Source of the DNA: an uncultured Parasphingopyxis sp.
GTDB lineage: Bacteria > Pseudomonadota > Alphaproteobacteria > Sphingomonadales > Sphingomonadaceae
Reading direction: 5' to 3'
Length of the DNA: 64,000 bases
NCBI RefSeq assembly: GCF_937129435.1
Contig: NZ_CAKZNF010000089.1
Span: 62,001-126,000 of the forward strand
This document shows positions 46,714 to 56,627 of this stretch, in pieces (the stretch's first letter is position 1; each line of letters begins with the position of its first letter). The notes beneath the pieces are model-generated. The model made no database searches and had not been told where the DNA came from. It saw only the letters and a program-made list of their open reading frames with translations. Position numbers and translations under genes: made by a program.

Positions 46714-47865
46714 CTATCTCGACCGCGGCAGGCCGAGCATGCGCTCGCCGATGATGTTGCGCTGGATCTGCGACGATCCGCCGGCGATCGTCGAAGCGAA
46801 GCCGCGCAGATAATCCTGCACCTGGTCGTCATCACCATAACGGAAATCGAGCATTTCTTCGCCCATCAGGCGCACCCCCATCGTCTCGATCCGCCGGCCG
46901 AGCTCGGACGTGAACACGCGGATGACCGAAGCTTCGGGGCCGGGCTGGCCACGTTTTTCGACCTCGGAGATATTGCGATAGGTCATCGCCCTCGCCGCCG
47001 CGACCTCGGCGCGCAGCTGCGCCAGTTCCTCGGCGATACGGTTGTCCCCGATCATCCCATTGCCGGTCGCCGTCTCGATCAAATCCTCGACCTCTTGCGC
47101 CTGCTTCACCTGGTCGGCGATAAAGCCGGTGCCGCGCTCAAAGCTCAGCGTCGACATCGCCACCGTCCAGCCATTGCCGAGCCCGCCGACGACATTTTCG
47201 ATCGGAATGCGGACATCGTCGTAGAAGACCTCGCAGAATTCGGTCATCCCGCTCATCTTGCGGATCGGCCGGACGGTGATACCCGGGGCGTGCATGTCGC
47301 AAATGACCCAGCTCAGCCCACTGTGCCGTTCCGACCCTTCCTCCGTCCGCAGAACGAGTTCCTGATAGTCGGCGACATGGGCGAAGCTCGTCCAGATCTT
47401 CGATCCGTTGACGACCAACTCGTTGCCCTCGACACGGCCGCGCGTTTTGATGCCAGCGAGGTCCGATCCCGCGCCCGGTTCGGAAAAGCCTTGGCACCAG
47501 ATCGCTTCGGCCTTCAGGATCCGGGGCAGGTGAAAGGCCTTCTGTTCGTCCGTCGCATTGGCGATCAGCGTCGGCCCGCCATGATTGACGCCGACGAAGT
47601 TGGCGCCGATCCACGGCGCCTTCGCCTTCGCATATTCTTCGAGCCATATGACCTGCTGGACGATCGAAAATCCCCGTCCGCCATATTCAGCCGGCCAGTT
47701 GATCCCGGCCCAACCCGCATCGAACAGGCGGCGCTGCCACGCCTTGTCGAATTCCAGCGCGTCGGCGGCGTCGAGCGGCCGGCGCTCGTCCGGCACATTG
47801 CTGTGCAGCCAGTCGCGGCATTCCTCGCGAAAGCGCTGCTCCTCGGCCGAAAACCCGATATCCAT
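46714..47865 (-). CDS. Acyl-CoA dehydrogenase family protein (large subunit type)
   Basis: CQGFSEPGAGSDLAGIKTRGRVEGNELVVNGSKIWTSFAH; SSQIQRNIIGERMLGLPRS. Confidence 0.93.
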   Translation of the reverse strand: MDIGFSAEEQRFREECRDWLHSNVPDERRPLDAADALEFDKAWQRRLFDAGWAGINWPAEYGGRGFSIVQQVIWLEEYAKAKAPWIGANFVGVNHGGPTLIANATDEQKAFHLPRILKAEAIWCQGFSEPGAGSDLAGIKTRGRVEGNELVVNGSKIWTSFAHVADYQELVLRTEEGSERHSGLSWVICDMHAPGITVRPIRKMSGMTEFCEVFYDDVRIPIENVVGGLGNGWTVAMSTLSFERGTGFIADQVKQAQEVEDLIETATGNGMIGDNRIAEELAQLRAEVAAARAMTYRNISEVEKRGQPGPEASVIRVFTSELGRRIETMGVRLMGEEMLDFRYGDDDQVQDYLRGFASTIAGGSSQIQRNIIGERMLGLPRSR

Positions 47866-48620
47866 CAGGCGCCCTTCCCGCGACCACCGATCGGCTCGCC
47901 CTTTTTCCGCATCGCCGGATCGAAGCCCGCATTGCGCATCAACTCGTGATTGAGCCCGTCGGGAAGCGGCAGACCGTCAGTCTCATAGACCAGCCGTTTG
48001 TTCTCAGCGTTGCTGTGCCAGGAATTGGCGAGAATCGTTCGGCACAGATCGTCCACCTTCGCGTCGAGCTCGTCATCGGACACGCAATAATTGGCCAAAC
48101 ACATCGCCGCGGCTTCGTCGCCGGTATAGGGACGGCAGGTCAGCATCATTTCGAGCGCCTTCGCCTGCCCAACCCTTCGCGGCAGCCGCTGGCTCAGACC
48201 CCAGCCGGGGACCAGCCCCCATTTGCCATGCGTGTCCGCAAAACGGGCGCTTTGCGCGGCGACGATGAAATCGGCGGACAGCGCGAATTCGAGCCCGCCG
48301 GTGTAGCAACTGCCCTGGACCGCCGCGATCACTGGCTGGCGCAATTTGGTCAGCCGTTCGAGGATCAGCATCTCCTGCCGCAGCCAGCCGAAGGAATCCG
48401 CGTGCGGCTTGCTCTTCAGGTCGTGCCCGGCACAAAAATGGTCGCCCGCCCCCTTCAGGACGACGATACCTATGTCATCGCCCTGTTGTTCGATATCTTC
48501 GACATGGGCGCGGAAGGCGCGGAACAGGTCGCGGTTGACGGCATTACGGCTTTCCGGTCGGTTCAACGTCAACGTACAGACGCCGTTGTCGTCAACACGC
48601 AGAACCAGCGTCTCAGTCAT
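47865..48620 (-). CDS. Enoyl-CoA hydratase/isomerase
   Basis: VCTLTLNRPESRNAVN; VLKGAGDHFCAGHDLKSK; AVQGSCYTGGLEFALSADFIVA. Confidence 0.92.
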   Translation of the reverse strand: MTETLVLRVDDNGVCTLTLNRPESRNAVNRDLFRAFRAHVEDIEQQGDDIGIVVLKGAGDHFCAGHDLKSKPHADSFGWLRQEMLILERLTKLRQPVIAAVQGSCYTGGLEFALSADFIVAAQSARFADTHGKWGLVPGWGLSQRLPRRVGQAKALEMMLTCRPYTGDEAAAMCLANYCVSDDELDAKVDDLCRTILANSWHSNAENKRLVYETDGLPLPDGLNHELMRNAGFDPAMRKKGEPIGGRGKGA

Positions 48621-49513
48621 TTTCGGTCACCCCGTGCTTTCTTGACCGCCGCCTTGCTTGCATCGGTGCCAAACTGTTCCCGAATCGGCACAAACTCCGG
48701 CATGACGAGCGAACGCCGCAGCCAGTTAGCGGCGTCGACGACAAGCGTGTGGCCGGTAATATACGCAGCATAGGGCGAACACAGATAGGTCGCGGCCCAG
48801 CCCAGTTCGCGCACCAGCCCAACACGGCCGCCCGGAATTGTATCGTCGGCGCTCTCGTCCTCGCGATGCTTGGTCATGTGCGCCGGCAGATCGTGATGCG
48901 GAAAGCGGCCCGGCGCGATGCAATTGACGCGAATGTCGTCTCCCGCCCATTCGACCGCGAGCGACTGGGTAAGGTTCGTGACGCCCGCCTTGGCCGCGGC
49001 CGAATGCGATGTCCCGGGTCCGCCGGTCCAGGCATAGGTCGCGCCGATATTGAGGATCGCGCCCCCTTCGCCGGCCGCCAGACGTCTCGCGCCGAATTCG
49101 TGGCTGCAATTGAATGTTCCGTTGAGGACGATATCGACAACCGTCCGCCACGCATTGGGCGACATCTGTTCGGCCGGCACCGGAAAGTTTCCGGCCGCAT
49201 TGTTGATCAGTACCGAAACCGGGCCGAGCGCCTGTTCGATCTCGTCGAACACGGCGGTAACCCTGTCAGCGTCGCGGATATCGCAGGCGAATGCTTCGGC
49301 TTCGCCACCGATTCCACGGATTGCTGAGACGCCTGCCTCCAGATGTTCGGGCTTGCGGCTCACGATCGCGAGCTTCGCGCCTAGCCGGGCGAATTCTTTC
49401 GCCATGCCCTTGCCGAGCCCCGTTCCACCCCCGGTAACCATCACCGTCTGCCCGGCAAAGGTGCCTGCTGGCAACATGGCCGTGCCGTCAGGCGGGGGCA
49501 ACCGCAACGCCAT
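48617..49513 (-). CDS. SDR family oxidoreductase (2,4-dienoyl-CoA reductase-like)
   Basis: TGGGTGLGKGMAKEFARLGAKLAIVSR; NNAAGNFPVPAE; HSAAAKAGVTNLTQSLAVEWA. Confidence 0.88.
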   Translation of the reverse strand: MALRLPPPDGTAMLPAGTFAGQTVMVTGGGTGLGKGMAKEFARLGAKLAIVSRKPEHLEAGVSAIRGIGGEAEAFACDIRDADRVTAVFDEIEQALGPVSVLINNAAGNFPVPAEQMSPNAWRTVVDIVLNGTFNCSHEFGARRLAAGEGGAILNIGATYAWTGGPGTSHSAAAKAGVTNLTQSLAVEWAGDDIRVNCIAPGRFPHHDLPAHMTKHREDESADDTIPGGRVGLVRELGWAATYLCSPYAAYITGHTLVVDAANWLRRSLVMPEFVPIREQFGTDASKAAVKKARGDRK

Positions 49514-49515
49514 CG

Positions 49516-50295
49516 CTATCTCCCCTTGTAGTTGGGTGTGCGCCCTTCACGATGGGCGGCGCGCGCTTCCTTGTAATCTTCGGTGAGGAACAGCGCCGTC
49601 TGCGCCATCAGTTCCTGGCGCGTGCCGTTCCGGATCGCGCCGCCATGCATCTGGTCGATCATCTGCTTGCCCATGGCGAGCGCGATCGGCGGCTTCGATG
49701 CAAGCTTCTTCGCCATATCGAGTGCGAAGGTATCGAGTTCGTCCGGTGCTACGAGAAAATCGACCGCCCCCCAGGACAGCGCCGTTTCCGCATCGATCGG
49801 GTCGCCCGACAAAATCATGTACTTGGCCCTGCTCGAGCCGATCGCCGTGGCCAGCAGCTGCGTCCCTCCCGTATCGGGCAGCAGACCGAAATTGATCTCC
49901 GGAAGCGCCATTTTCAGCGTGCTGTCGGCAACCCGAATGTCGGCGCAAAGCGCGCCTTCGCATCCGCCGCCGATGACGCCGCCCTTCAACGCGGCAACAA
50001 TCGGCTTCGGGCAATCCTGGATCGCCAACCGGCCGTCCTGAGCACGGCGGACGAAATCGAAATCGCTCTCGTCGCGCGCCCGGTGGCCGAGGACCGAGAC
50101 GTCCCGGCCCGAACAGAAGGACTTTCCCTCGCCCCGCAACAGGATGGCACGAACCGACTGGTCCTCGACGGCACTGGCAAAAGCATCGCGAAATGCATCG
50201 CCCATCTCATCGTCGATCGCGTTGTGCCGCTCTGGCCGGTTGTAGGAAATGACGCGCACGCCGTCTTCCGTGCGGGTCAGGATCGTGCTGGTCAT
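49516..50295 (-). CDS. Enoyl-CoA hydratase/isomerase
   Basis: AILLRGEGKSFCSGRDVSVL; PIVAALKGGVIGGGCEGALCADIRVA. Confidence 0.92.
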   Translation of the reverse strand: MTSTILTRTEDGVRVISYNRPERHNAIDDEMGDAFRDAFASAVEDQSVRAILLRGEGKSFCSGRDVSVLGHRARDESDFDFVRRAQDGRLAIQDCPKPIVAALKGGVIGGGCEGALCADIRVADSTLKMALPEINFGLLPDTGGTQLLATAIGSSRAKYMILSGDPIDAETALSWGAVDFLVAPDELDTFALDMAKKLASKPPIALAMGKQMIDQMHGGAIRNGTRQELMAQTALFLTEDYKEARAAHREGRTPNYKGR

Positions 50296-50305
50296 GGTCC
50301 GTTCC

Positions 50306-51133
50306 TCAGTGCCCGCGCCGGTGGTCGCGCTTGACCATTTGGACGGAAGGAGAGAGGTCGTCGGCGATCCATTGCTCGATCAGCGCACTTCGGGCGCGAG
50401 ATATCTTCCGAGCCCTTTCTGTGTCACCGGCAGCCACGGCGTCGCAAAGGTTCTGCTGCAGGCCGAGCCATTCCTTCCGCCGATCGGGCTTGCCGTCGTA
50501 AAAGCGCAAATTGCGCTCGAGCAATCCGAACTCGTATAGAATATCCATGAAAAGGCCGAGGAACGGGTTGGATGCCATGCGCGACAGCAAATGGGACAGG
50601 CGCCGCTCGACCTCGATGATGTAGCGCGTTGCCACTTCATCGCCTACGCTGATGTTCAATGACGCTCGGATTTCCGCGAGTTCGGCCAATCGGTCGCTAT
50701 CCTCGCACAGCGCCGCGCTGGCGATGGTCTCGGCAACGATCACCGTGCTTGCCTCGCGCATCTGGCGGAGCGAGGCGCCCTGCATGCGCAAATAGAATGC
50801 CGGCAACTGAATGACATGGCCGACATCGGGGCGCGCGGCGTAAAACCCGCCTGCCGCCCCCCGCCGTATCTCCAGCAGGTGATCGTTTTGCAGGATCTTC
50901 GCCGCCTGCCGCAATGTGGGACGACTGACATCGAGCCGATCGAGCAAATCGGCTTCGGACCCGAGATAGCTCCCCGGATCCGCATCCATGCTCAGTCCGA
51001 AAAGTTTGCGGACGGTGCGTCCAACGCGCGTGTCGCGCTTGGCGGATTCCTCCGCAAAAGGGTCGCCCGGCTCTTTGATGCCGTAAACGGAATTTCCCGA
51101 GTCCATAGCTGCAAATTGCGGGCTTTCCGCCAT
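50306..51133 (-). CDS. GntR/FCD-type transcriptional regulator (second GntR)
   Basis: LGSEADLLDRLDVSRPTLRQAAKILQNDHLLEIRRGAAGGFYAARP wHTH; start codon uncertain (51133, 51106 or up to 51226). Confidence 0.82.
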   Translation of the reverse strand: MAESPQFAAMDSGNSVYGIKEPGDPFAEESAKRDTRVGRTVRKLFGLSMDADPGSYLGSEADLLDRLDVSRPTLRQAAKILQNDHLLEIRRGAAGGFYAARPDVGHVIQLPAFYLRMQGASLRQMREASTVIVAETIASAALCEDSDRLAELAEIRASLNISVGDEVATRYIIEVERRLSHLLSRMASNPFLGLFMDILYEFGLLERNLRFYDGKPDRRKEWLGLQQNLCDAVAAGDTERARKISRARSALIEQWIADDLSPSVQMVKRDHRRGH

Positions 51134-51222
51134 TTGGTCAAACGCTCGATTTCCGGCCGACAAAGGGACCGACGCCCGGCCGATGCCGGGCGCCGGTTTC
51201 CAGAAGGGAGAGGGTTCTGAAA

Positions 51223-53616
51223 TCAAAAGCGTGCAGTTAGCGTCACGCCATATGTGGCCGGATCATTGAACGACGACCCGACATACACATTGCCGAGAAG
51301 CAGCGTGTACAGCGGCTCGCGATCGCCGAGAATATTCCGGCCCCAGACGGCGATCTCGTAATTATCGTCATAGCCGAAGCTCAGCGCAGCGCGAGCGTTG
51401 AGCAGACCGAGCGAACCCGTTACAAGCGCATCCTCGAGCTGATCCGCTTGTGCCTGGGTCAGCCCGAGGCCGCCCGGCGTCGTCACGGGATTGGCCGTGA
51501 ACAAGTCCGTTCGCGTGTCGGCATTGTTATATTCTCCCTGCCATGCATAAGTCGCATTCAGATGCAGGCGGCCGAAGCCCAGATCGGTTTCGTAACTTGC
51601 GCCGACCGTGAACTGTTCCTCGACAATGCCGACAAACGGAAAATCACTTTTGTCGACCGAGACGAGTTGCTGCATGCCCGCAGCGCCCACGACCCCGAAA
51701 CCGTCATAGTTGGTATAACTCGGATCGATCAGCGATCCCGAGGCGAACAGGAAGAAGCCATCGGCGACTTCGACCGAGAAATCAGCTTCGACGCCCCAAG
51801 TTTCGGTGCCCGCATTCTCGATGATCGTCTGGCTCTGGCCGTTGACGTTGAACACCGGGCTGCGCTGTGCATTGCTGACTCGATTGTGGAAGCCGGCAAT
51901 ATTGAAGATCGCTCGACCGCCCCAGAATTCGGTCTTCAGGCCGATTTCCTGTTCGTTGTTGATTTCCGGTTGGGCGGGCGTGGTGTCGGTCAGCGTCAGC
52001 GAACGCAGCTGTTGCACGCCAGACCGGTATCCGCGGCTATGCTTGGCATAGAAGAGGATATCGTCCGTCAGCTGGTAGTCGAAACCGATCGTATAGGACA
52101 GGTTATCGAACGTGTCGTAGCGCGTGCGTGCGCAGTCCTCGAAAGTCGCAGGCGGGAAGTTGAAACTGGTCGGGAGACAAACCGCCACGACATCGCCGTT
52201 GTTCGGCGCCACCGACGACTGAACCGTCACGCCCTTGTCGTCGATCGAATAGCGGGCGCCGCCCGTGATCGTCAGCCTGTCGGTCACATGCGCGCTGACC
52301 TGCGCGTAAATGCCGATGCTGTCATTGTCGATGAAGCCGTTGAAGTTGCTCCAGTTCGGACTCGAGAACAGGCTCGATCGCGACTGATCATTCCCACTTT
52401 CGGCGAAATAGGTTGCGCCTACCGCGAAATCGATAAGATCGTCGAACGCCGACCCCGTTGCCCGAAGCTCCGCCGAAAACTGGTCGAGGTCCTGGAAACC
52501 CTGCGTGAAATGCGCCGGAAAGGCCGAACCATCGAGATCGATCAGATTGGCACCTTCGACGTTGCGATAACCGGTAATGAAATTGACTTCGCCAAAGCTC
52601 GTTTCGAGATCGGCCCGCAACATATAGGTTTCGGTCTCCATCTCGTTGAAGAGGCCGCGCGCCGGTGCACCGGGGAATGTCGCAACATTCGAAACACCAA
52701 CAAAATCGCGATCTCGTTGCATTACGGCACGCTCAGCCGCAGCAGGATCGGCGCCGCCGACATTCAAGAAGAGGTTTGAGCGTCCCGGTCCGTTGATCTC
52801 GCTATCGAACCATTCCCCCGAGGCGGTTATCGTCAGATTTTCCAGAGGACGCGCCGACACGCGCACACGACCGTTCAGGACTTCCCGCTCACCATAGCCG
52901 TCGCCTGTCGTGACATCGGTTTGATAATTGTCACGAGCGCCGTAGAAAAAACTACCGCGAATTGCGAAATGTTCGAAGCCCAGATTGATTACCGCTTCGG
53001 CTTCGCGCTGGTCGTAGCGGCCATAGGTGCCGCGGACGACGCCCGAGACCTCGTCGAATTGCGGCTGGACAGTTTGGATTACGACGGCGCCAGCCGAGGT
53101 GTTGCGCCCAAACAGCGTACCCTGAGGACCCTTGAGTACCTGCACCGATTCGATATCGAGAAGATTGGTGTTCAGGCCGTAGGCACGACCGATATAGATG
53201 TCGTCGATATAGGTGCCGACTGACGGCTCCAGCGTCGCGATATTGTCGACCTGGATCTGACCGCGCATCGACAGGTTGAAAGCCGTTGGATTGTTGCCGG
53301 CGGCGCGAACGTTGAACCCCGGCGTAAACGTAGCGATGTCAGCCGTTTGGACTATTCCCTGCTCGACGATGTCCTCACCGCTGAAAGCGGTAATCGTCGT
53401 CGGCACTTCCTGGATGTTCTCTTCCTGCCGCGTCACGCCAAGAACGATGATCGGGTTGCGCTCGAAATTAGCCTGCGCCTGCTCCTGCTCGCTCGTTGTA
53501 GTGTCACCTTCCTGAGCGTGAGCGGGCGCGGCCAACGACATGAGCGCGATCACGCCTAAAGATACCGACGAAGCTATGAAGCGCGAATTGATGGCGGATT
53601 TATTCTGATTTTTCAT
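51223..53616 (-). CDS. TonB-dependent outer-membrane receptor
   Basis: Signal-like N-terminus; ITAFSGEDIVEQGIVQTADIATFTPGFNV plug; VLKGPQGTLFGRNTSAGAV; C-terminal LTARF. Confidence 0.96.
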   Translation of the reverse strand: MKNQNKSAINSRFIASSVSLGVIALMSLAAPAHAQEGDTTTSEQEQAQANFERNPIIVLGVTRQEENIQEVPTTITAFSGEDIVEQGIVQTADIATFTPGFNVRAAGNNPTAFNLSMRGQIQVDNIATLEPSVGTYIDDIYIGRAYGLNTNLLDIESVQVLKGPQGTLFGRNTSAGAVVIQTVQPQFDEVSGVVRGTYGRYDQREAEAVINLGFEHFAIRGSFFYGARDNYQTDVTTGDGYGEREVLNGRVRVSARPLENLTITASGEWFDSEINGPGRSNLFLNVGGADPAAAERAVMQRDRDFVGVSNVATFPGAPARGLFNEMETETYMLRADLETSFGEVNFITGYRNVEGANLIDLDGSAFPAHFTQGFQDLDQFSAELRATGSAFDDLIDFAVGATYFAESGNDQSRSSLFSSPNWSNFNGFIDNDSIGIYAQVSAHVTDRLTITGGARYSIDDKGVTVQSSVAPNNGDVVAVCLPTSFNFPPATFEDCARTRYDTFDNLSYTIGFDYQLTDDILFYAKHSRGYRSGVQQLRSLTLTDTTPAQPEINNEQEIGLKTEFWGGRAIFNIAGFHNRVSNAQRSPVFNVNGQSQTIIENAGTETWGVEADFSVEVADGFFLFASGSLIDPSYTNYDGFGVVGAAGMQQLVSVDKSDFPFVGIVEEQFTVGASYETDLGFGRLHLNATYAWQGEYNNADTRTDLFTANPVTTPGGLGLTQAQADQLEDALVTGSLGLLNARAALSFGYDDNYEIAVWGRNILGDREPLYTLLLGNVYVGSSFNDPATYGVTLTARF

Positions 53617-53664
53617 ACAGGCCTCCCAGATTCCTATCCCAGCACGTAACCGGTCGATCCCAGT

Positions 53665-53683
53665 TATCTAACTTAGTTGACCT
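53665..53683. promoter_or_regulatory. Operator-like palindrome, site 9 (tatCTAACttaGTTGAcct)
   Basis: 49 bp upstream of the TonB-dependent receptor start. Confidence 0.75.
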
Positions 53684-53898
53684 CCTTATAGCGGAAAATT
53701 TGATCTGAAAAGAGGAACCTTTTCGTAATCGTGCTGCGTGTTGCACTTTTGCATCGCAATTGACGCTAGGGCTTTTGCGGTTTTCCGGGGCATCCCAAAA
53801 TCGTGTGAAAATGCGGGAGCCAGTCCGCTAAAAAGATACCTATTTACGAATCGAGCTATTGCGCGTAGATTTCAACAAATTTCCGAGGGAGCGACACG

Positions 53899-55014
53899 AT
53901 GAAACCTTTCATTTTCAGCGCCGATAGCCACATCATGGAACCGGCAACGCTGTTCCAGGACAATCTTCCCGATTCGATGAAGAAGCATGCCATCCATGTC
54001 CGCAAGGAAGGCGAATATCTGATCACCGGGACTGAGGAAAAAACCATCTACCGGTTACGCGTCGGACAACACCGGGAGAAAGCGTTAGGTGACGCCCAGC
54101 GCAAGGGCATTCGAGAAATACCCGGTCGCCTCGAAGACATGGAACTCGAGGGTATCGATTCGGAAATTTGCTTTCCGAGCCTGGGTCTCTGGATGTACGC
54201 AATCGGGGACGCCGATGCCGAAGCCGAATCCTGCAAAATCTATAACGATTGGAACAACGAATTTCTCGGAGATCATCCCAATCGCTTCGTGCGCTGCGGC
54301 ATGTTGCCGGTACTCGACTTCGATAATACCAAAGCCGAGCTGAAACGACTGAACGAAATGGGATATACAGCAGCAATGCTGCCAGCCGTGTCGCCTGAAG
54401 GCATTCCCAATTACAACAGTGAGGAATGGGATTCGGTTTTCGCGCTCGCTGGGAAGCTGGGTATCGTTTTTGTGCTCCATACCGGGACAGGCCTTGCCTC
54501 GGTCGTCCATGAGCGGGGCCCGGGTGCGGCGATTATCAACTACAGCAATCAGGCGTGCGATGCGATCAACACGTGCCAATATTTGGTTGCCGGCGGCGTC
54601 CTGGATCGCAATCCCGAAGCCAAGGTTGCCTTTATCGAATCCGGGGCGAGTTGGCTGGTCGCCATTGCCGAACGCATGGACGAGGTTTCCGTCGCGCATG
54701 CCAACTTCGTACGCCCGGATCTTTCGCGACCACCGAGTCAGATTATCGACGATCAGATCTGGGCGAGCTTTCAGCACGATCGTGCGTGCATTGTCGCGGC
54801 AGCGGCGGGGCTACCGGGAGCACGCAACGTCATGTGGGGTTCGGATTATCCGCATGCCGAAGGGACCTTCCCGATCAGCAGGCAAATTCAGCGCGAGCTT
54901 TTCGATGGGCTGGATGTTGGCGAACAGGTGAAGGCCGACATTTTGGGCCTCAATGCTGCACGCCTATTCAAAGTAGAACCGGAAGTGCACACAGCCGAGG
55001 CCATCGCCGCATAG
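53899..55014 (+). CDS. Amidohydrolase family protein (amidohydrolase_2 / ACMSD-like fold)
   Basis: FSADSHIMEPATLF; VFVLHTGTGLA; VMWGSDYPHAEGTFP. Confidence 0.9.
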   Translation: MKPFIFSADSHIMEPATLFQDNLPDSMKKHAIHVRKEGEYLITGTEEKTIYRLRVGQHREKALGDAQRKGIREIPGRLEDMELEGIDSEICFPSLGLWMYAIGDADAEAESCKIYNDWNNEFLGDHPNRFVRCGMLPVLDFDNTKAELKRLNEMGYTAAMLPAVSPEGIPNYNSEEWDSVFALAGKLGIVFVLHTGTGLASVVHERGPGAAIINYSNQACDAINTCQYLVAGGVLDRNPEAKVAFIESGASWLVAIAERMDEVSVAHANFVRPDLSRPPSQIIDDQIWASFQHDRACIVAAAAGLPGARNVMWGSDYPHAEGTFPISRQIQRELFDGLDVGEQVKADILGLNAARLFKVEPEVHTAEAIAA

Positions 55015-55154
55015 GATGTGAGACTTTAATCCGCCTGAACCAGACGGCCAGGGTCATGACGCGACGATCGTTTCAGGAACGGTCGTTCACCGCATCGACG
55101 CGGCAACCGACGCCTATTCCGGCCGTCTTGTACGCGCCGAACAGCCGCTGGCAG

Positions 55155-56459
55155 CTATTTGAGACTTTCAGGCAGAATCTTGGCCGTCCTGCCAGCCATG
55201 ATCGCGGCAATGCCGCCCAGCAACAATGTGGTCGAAGTGATCGCCAGCGAATAGCGCAGGGATTCCAACCCGTAACTCGGTTCCAGCCACGCGCTGAGAA
55301 ATCCGGCTAGCGTTCCGCCGATCCCGGTTCCCGCAATCCCGATCAACATGTTGATCGTGGCCGACATGATTGCCCGCATCGAGACTGGCACCTGCGCATA
55401 CGAAAGTGCGATCGTGGGTCCGAGATAAAGCGTCATCAGGAATTTGACGATCAGGAAACAGCCAAGCGCGACATAGGCGTTTTCGGAAAAGCAGAAAATC
55501 ATGGCAAAAGGAAAAGCCAGGAACAGGCCCCCCGCTGCCAGCCAGCTGTTGAAGCGCGGATTCGCGGCACCGAAACGATCGCCGATGTAGCCCGCGAGCA
55601 GATTGCCGAGCACCAGCCCCCCGGCCATCATGCCGCCCATCCAGAAGCCGACCTCGGCCACCGGCATATCGTGGACGCGGCGGAAAAATGAAGCGCCCCA
55701 AAGGATGAACGCGAAGCCGGACAGCGGTACCGTCAGCATCATCACACCTACCCAGCGCAGCGAAGCCGAGCTGGCCATGAGTTTGATGACCTCCAACGGC
55801 CGCAAATTATTGACTGGCGTGAGGGCGGCCTCGCCCTTTGCCCGTCGTGGTTCTGCGGCGAGCAGCCAGACGATCAGGCCGAGTGCGATACCCGGCACGC
55901 CGACAATGTAGAAAACGGTGCGCCAATGATAGAATGTCGAAAGCCAGCCGGCCAGCGCAAGCCCGCCCGACAAGCCGACCGCGCTCGCCGCGAGCATGGT
56001 CGAGATGACGAGCACGCGCCGGTGCGGTGGAAAAATCTCCACCAACAGCGAATTGGATGCTGGCCCGGCTCCTGCCTCGCCCGCAGCCAGTCCTATTCGG
56101 GCCAACAGCATCTGGAAGAAGTTTCCCGCCATGCCGCACGCCACCGTCGCCATGCTCCAGATCGTCACGCATAACGAGATAACAAGGCGCCTGTCGCCGC
56201 GGTCCGCGTAGCGCGCGATCGGGAAGGCGGCGAGTGCGTAGAACAGCCCGAAGGAGAAACCTGTCAGGATGCCTAGCTGGCCGTCATTCAGGCCGAGTTC
56301 CGCTTTGATGTCGTCCTGGAACAAGGTGAAGACTTGTCGGTCGATATAACTGACGGCTGCAACGGTCAGCAGCAGTGCCAGTGTCACATTGCGGCGCCAC
56401 GGCACTACCAACGGCGTCGAAGCCTGTGGCTGCATCGCACCTCCGACAGCTTCGCTCAT
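55155..56459 (-). CDS. MFS transporter (spinster-like)
   Basis: Many hydrophobic helices; AAVSYIDRQVFTLFQDDIKAELGLNDGQLGILTGFSFGLFYALAAFPIARYADRGDRR. Confidence 0.93.
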   Translation of the reverse strand: MSEAVGGAMQPQASTPLVVPWRRNVTLALLLTVAAVSYIDRQVFTLFQDDIKAELGLNDGQLGILTGFSFGLFYALAAFPIARYADRGDRRLVISLCVTIWSMATVACGMAGNFFQMLLARIGLAAGEAGAGPASNSLLVEIFPPHRRVLVISTMLAASAVGLSGGLALAGWLSTFYHWRTVFYIVGVPGIALGLIVWLLAAEPRRAKGEAALTPVNNLRPLEVIKLMASSASLRWVGVMMLTVPLSGFAFILWGASFFRRVHDMPVAEVGFWMGGMMAGGLVLGNLLAGYIGDRFGAANPRFNSWLAAGGLFLAFPFAMIFCFSENAYVALGCFLIVKFLMTLYLGPTIALSYAQVPVSMRAIMSATINMLIGIAGTGIGGTLAGFLSAWLEPSYGLESLRYSLAITSTTLLLGGIAAIMAGRTAKILPESLK

Positions 56460-56547
56460 CTCTCTCTCCTGACCCGGGCGTTCGTGGATTTGCCGTATCG
56501 CCTCTTTCCGGCGCCAAACACGTTGACGGCCTGATCGCCGCTCTAGA

Positions 56548-56566
56548 TAGATAACTTGGTTATATA
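56548..56566. promoter_or_regulatory. Operator-like palindrome, site 10 (tagATAACttgGTTATata)
   Basis: Between divergent MFS (start 56459) and SDR (start 56628) genes. Confidence 0.88.
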
Positions 56567-56627
56567 ACACAATCGACATGGTGCAGGCCGGAACATGCTT
56601 GGCTGCGCGCCTAGCAGGAGAGCGGAT

